This document shows, in pieces, positions 5,688-6,717 of a DNA stretch of 6,717 bases (positions are counted from its first letter, which is position 1; each line of letters begins with the position of its first letter). Source of the DNA: UBA8518 sp041659585 (GTDB lineage Bacteria > Patescibacteriota > Minisyncoccia > Moranbacterales > UBA2206); assembly GCA_041659585.1 (NCBI GenBank), contig JBAZXY010000074.1:1-6717 (forward strand). Reading direction: 5' to 3'. The notes under the pieces were generated by a model. The model did not search any database, was not told the DNA's origin, and saw only the letters and a program-made list of their open reading frames with translations. The translations under genes were made by a program, and so were the position numbers.

Positions 5688-6717
5688 TTATTTAATCTTA
5701 GCCAAGGCTTGGTCCAAGCGGTGCAAGCTCTCTGTTTTGCCCAGCACCCAGGCCAGTTCCATTGGAGAAGGAGATTTTTGCGCTCCGGAAAGAGCTACTC
5801 GCAAAGGCCATAACAGGTCGCCTTTTTTGTCTCCGGCCGCCGCGAAAAGTTTTTCTTCCAGCTTTTGCGTCGTCCAATCCCGCGCTTCGATATTAGCCAA
5901 TACCGCTTTGGAGTTTTCCAAGGATTGCTGTAATTCATCCTCTGTCATTTTTTTCCAAAAAAGCATTTCTTTGGCATAATCAATTTCCGTGAATAAAAAT
6001 GGGTTATTCTCCCCCACCTCGGCCAAATTCACTAGGCGGTCTTGCTCCACCGCCAAAACTTTTTTCAAATAAGCTTCTGTTTTTTTGTCTGCTGTGGCTG
6101 TTATAAAGAAATCTTTTTGCGCAAAAAATTCTAATGATTTTTCATATAATTCATCGATGGATAATTTTTTGATATATTGGGCGTTCAGCCAATCCAATTT
6201 TTTCAGATCAAACACCGCGCCTGCTTTGTGTACTCGTTTAATATCAAAGAGTGTTTCTAATTCTTCCAAGGAAAAAATTTCTTGCACACTTCCCTCTCCC
6301 AAATTCCAGCCTAAAAGCACCACGAAATTAATAATAGCTTCTTTCAGATAACCTTTCTTAATGTAATCTTCCACCGCTACGTCACCTTGCCGCTTAGAAA
6401 GCTTCGTTTTGTCCGGATTAAGCAAGAGAGGCAGATGCGCTACTTGCGGAATCTCCCAGCCAAAATTCTGATAGAGCTGGATATACTTAGGGGTGCTGGA
6501 AACATATTCCTCACCTCGAAAGACATGGCTGATTTCCATCAAATGATCATCTACTACATTGGCAAAATTATAGGTCGGATACCCATCTGACTTGATCAAG
6601 ATCTGGTCATCTAGAAGTTCATTTTTGAATTCGATATGGCCGCGCACTAAATCATCATATTGAGTAGACCCTTCCGTGTTAATTTTTTGCCGAATAACAT
6701 AAGATTCTCCGGCAGTA
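5688..6717 (-). CDS. gltX: Glutamyl-tRNA synthetase, C-terminal part (5' end beyond the window)
   Basis: This class I aminoacyl-tRNA synthetase charges tRNA-Glu with glutamate. The frame is open to the window edge: 342 residues are visible, starting TAGESYVIRQKINTEG. The GTG at 6647-6645 is an internal valine in DLVRGHIEF, not a start. About 130 N-terminal residues, including the HIGH motif, lie outside. Visible family landmarks are SDGYPTYNFANVVDDHLM (43-60 of the visible part), the HVFRGEE segment (64-70), HLPLLLNP (94-101) and the KMSKS-type loop KLSKRQG (105-111). These are followed by the helical anticodon-binding region beginning near LDWLNAQYIKKL. The reading frame is intact to its TAA at 5688-5690, and a terminator follows at once. 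Whether it also charges tRNA-Gln (non-discriminating) cannot be told from this part. Confidence 0.96.
   Translation of the reverse strand, partial: TAGESYVIRQKINTEGSTQYDDLVRGHIEFKNELLDDQILIKSDGYPTYNFANVVDDHLMEISHVFRGEEYVSSTPKYIQLYQNFGWEIPQVAHLPLLLNPDKTKLSKRQGDVAVEDYIKKGYLKEAIINFVVLLGWNLGEGSVQEIFSLEELETLFDIKRVHKAGAVFDLKKLDWLNAQYIKKLSIDELYEKSLEFFAQKDFFITATADKKTEAYLKKVLAVEQDRLVNLAEVGENNPFLFTEIDYAKEMLFWKKMTEDELQQSLENSKAVLANIEARDWTTQKLEEKLFAAAGDKKGDLLWPLRVALSGAQKSPSPMELAWVLGKTESLHRLDQALAKIK

Noticed and set aside
5674..6590. Plus-strand open frames opposite gltX (5674-5979, 6085-6351, 6387-6590) and opposite the peptidase gene (4302-4622)
   Set aside because: They are antisense to genes with clear domain motifs, and their translations are low-complexity or unrecognisable. 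The first also overlaps the gltX terminator.
6645..6647. GTG as a translation start for gltX
   Set aside because: The frame continues upstream to the window edge with sequence typical of glutamyl-tRNA synthetase (YVIRQKINTEG...DDL), so this codon is an internal valine.

Overview
The window looks like a chromosomal segment of a moderately AT-rich bacterium. My best guess is a Candidate Phyla Radiation (Patescibacteria, Parcubacteria-like) genome. The reasons are the style of the glutamyl-tRNA synthetase, the bare three-gene iron-sulfur operon, the secreted coiled-coil/C39-like peptidase, and start codons preceded by A/T-rich leaders without a clear Shine-Dalgarno sequence. This placement is an inference; no rRNA gene is present to confirm it.

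Layout, left to right. Bases 1-93 hold the 3' end of a plus-strand reading frame with a hydrophobic tail, followed by an intrinsic terminator (119-150). The -35 box of a good promoter (137-165) lies inside that terminator. A degenerate palindrome follows at the predicted transcription start and could be an autoregulatory operator. The promoter leads into a plus-strand operon: an IscR-like Rrf2 regulator (230-619), a group I cysteine desulfurase IscS/NifS (634-1863), an IscU scaffold (1886-2269) and, 51 bases on, an M23 (LytM-type) metallopeptidase with no signal peptide (2321-2884). The desulfurase supplies sulfur, IscU assembles the cluster, and the regulator probably senses cluster supply and controls the operon. 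No chaperone, ferredoxin or A-type carrier gene is present.

Bases 2885-4157 are a 1.27-kb gap between convergent genes. It has no credible protein gene and is AT-rich, but it is not featureless. It holds two copies, 661 bases apart, of a 44-base block (41 of 44 identical) built around a 10-11 bp hairpin. Weaker similarity continues downstream in the same order, so the gap may be a decayed direct duplication of a structured non-coding element. It also holds a pair of interleaved inverted repeats with pseudoknot or switch topology, and another clean hairpin.

The right part is on the minus strand. A secreted or membrane-anchored protein (4158-5516) carries a Cys-rich N-terminal segment, a long coiled coil and a C39-like papain-fold peptidase domain, an architecture resembling PcsB-type cell-wall hydrolases. 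It has its own strong extended -10 promoter (5534-5562). Upstream of it is the C-terminal 342 codons of gltX (5688-6717, cut by the window edge), which ends in a textbook terminator (5649-5680). Two cell-envelope enzymes therefore sit near core iron-sulfur and translation genes, on separate transcription units.
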